Shown here: positions 63,961 to 64,000 of the stretch, piece after piece | Numbering within the stretch: the first letter of the stretch is position 1 | Layout of the letters: each line of letters opens with the position of its first letter | Assembly (NCBI RefSeq): GCF_020184175.1 | Contig: NC_065532.1 | Span: forward strand, 26,970,001 to 27,034,000 | DNA: 64,000 nucleotides | Source: Aphis gossypii | Taxonomy: Eukaryota; Arthropoda; Insecta; Hemiptera; Aphididae | Reading direction: 5' to 3' | Made by a program: the position numbers and the translations under genes | The notes under the pieces: generated by a model | What the model saw: the letters and a program-made list of their open reading frames with translations, nothing else | The model's database searches: none | What the model was told of the DNA's origin: nothing

Positions 63961-64000
63961 GTACGAAGTCCTAATAATAAATTATTGATTCATCTCGAAT

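Noticed and set aside
1..64000. tRNA, rRNA, CRISPR, bacterial operons or viral genes
   Set aside because: No cloverleaf, rRNA or repeat-spacer pattern and no intact viral or bacterial reading frame was seen.

Overview
The window is AT-rich nuclear DNA from an aphid (Hemiptera, Aphididae). It carries intron-containing animal genes with GT-AG splice sites, AATAAA poly(A) signals, long TA-rich introns and spacers, many AT/AC/GATC microsatellites, and several small inverted-repeat DNA transposons. The sequence texture and repeats look like pea-aphid-type genomes. That is my recognition, not a search result. There are no bacterial operons, CRISPR arrays or convincing RNA genes.

The gene-dense left part (1-28.5 kb) holds five genes. 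These are: the 3' four exons of a cytosolic acetyl-CoA acetyltransferase (279-1922, +); an intact single-exon NT5DC1-type 5'-nucleotidase (4084-2789, -) convergent with it; a complete 12-exon secreted EMI + four-fasciclin-domain protein of the TGFBI / midline fasciclin family, 654 aa (12545-6724, -); a complete 8-exon RAD51C recombinase paralog, 332 aa (12934-18200, +), head-to-head with the fasciclin gene; and a small stathmin-reminiscent gene (24668-28403, +) with up to three alternative first exons (at 18553, 22099 and 24668). All three are in the same phase with the shared second exon and predict different N-termini, two of them with membrane-anchor-like features.

The right part (28.5-64 kb) is gene-poor. 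I can reconstruct only a two-exon reverse-strand gene for a 134-residue Ser/Pro/Ala-rich orphan protein (43096-33884), whose 8.8-kb intron fills much of the region. An unknown exon-like block lies at 50452-50697, together with a few uncertain ORFs and a decayed RNase H-like fragment. CpG-rich islands at about 42.4-43.1, 46.0-47.3, 51.3-51.6, 55.1-55.3 and 63.3-63.9 kb probably mark promoters or 5' exons of genes I cannot complete.

Mobile DNA is visible as hAT-like miniature elements with 8-bp target duplications (11142-11306, 11525-11695, 23447-24058, and probably 16494-16653). A 0.95-kb terminal-inverted-repeat family is present in three copies or fragments (1-117, 5175-6125, 44085-44180). 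There is also a 334-bp inverted-repeat element (19230-19563) and a pogo-like element (about 53023-53244). The named genes are functionally unrelated and act independently. I found no multi-gene system. The most interesting points are the alternative first exons of the small stathmin-reminiscent gene and the orphan 134-residue protein.
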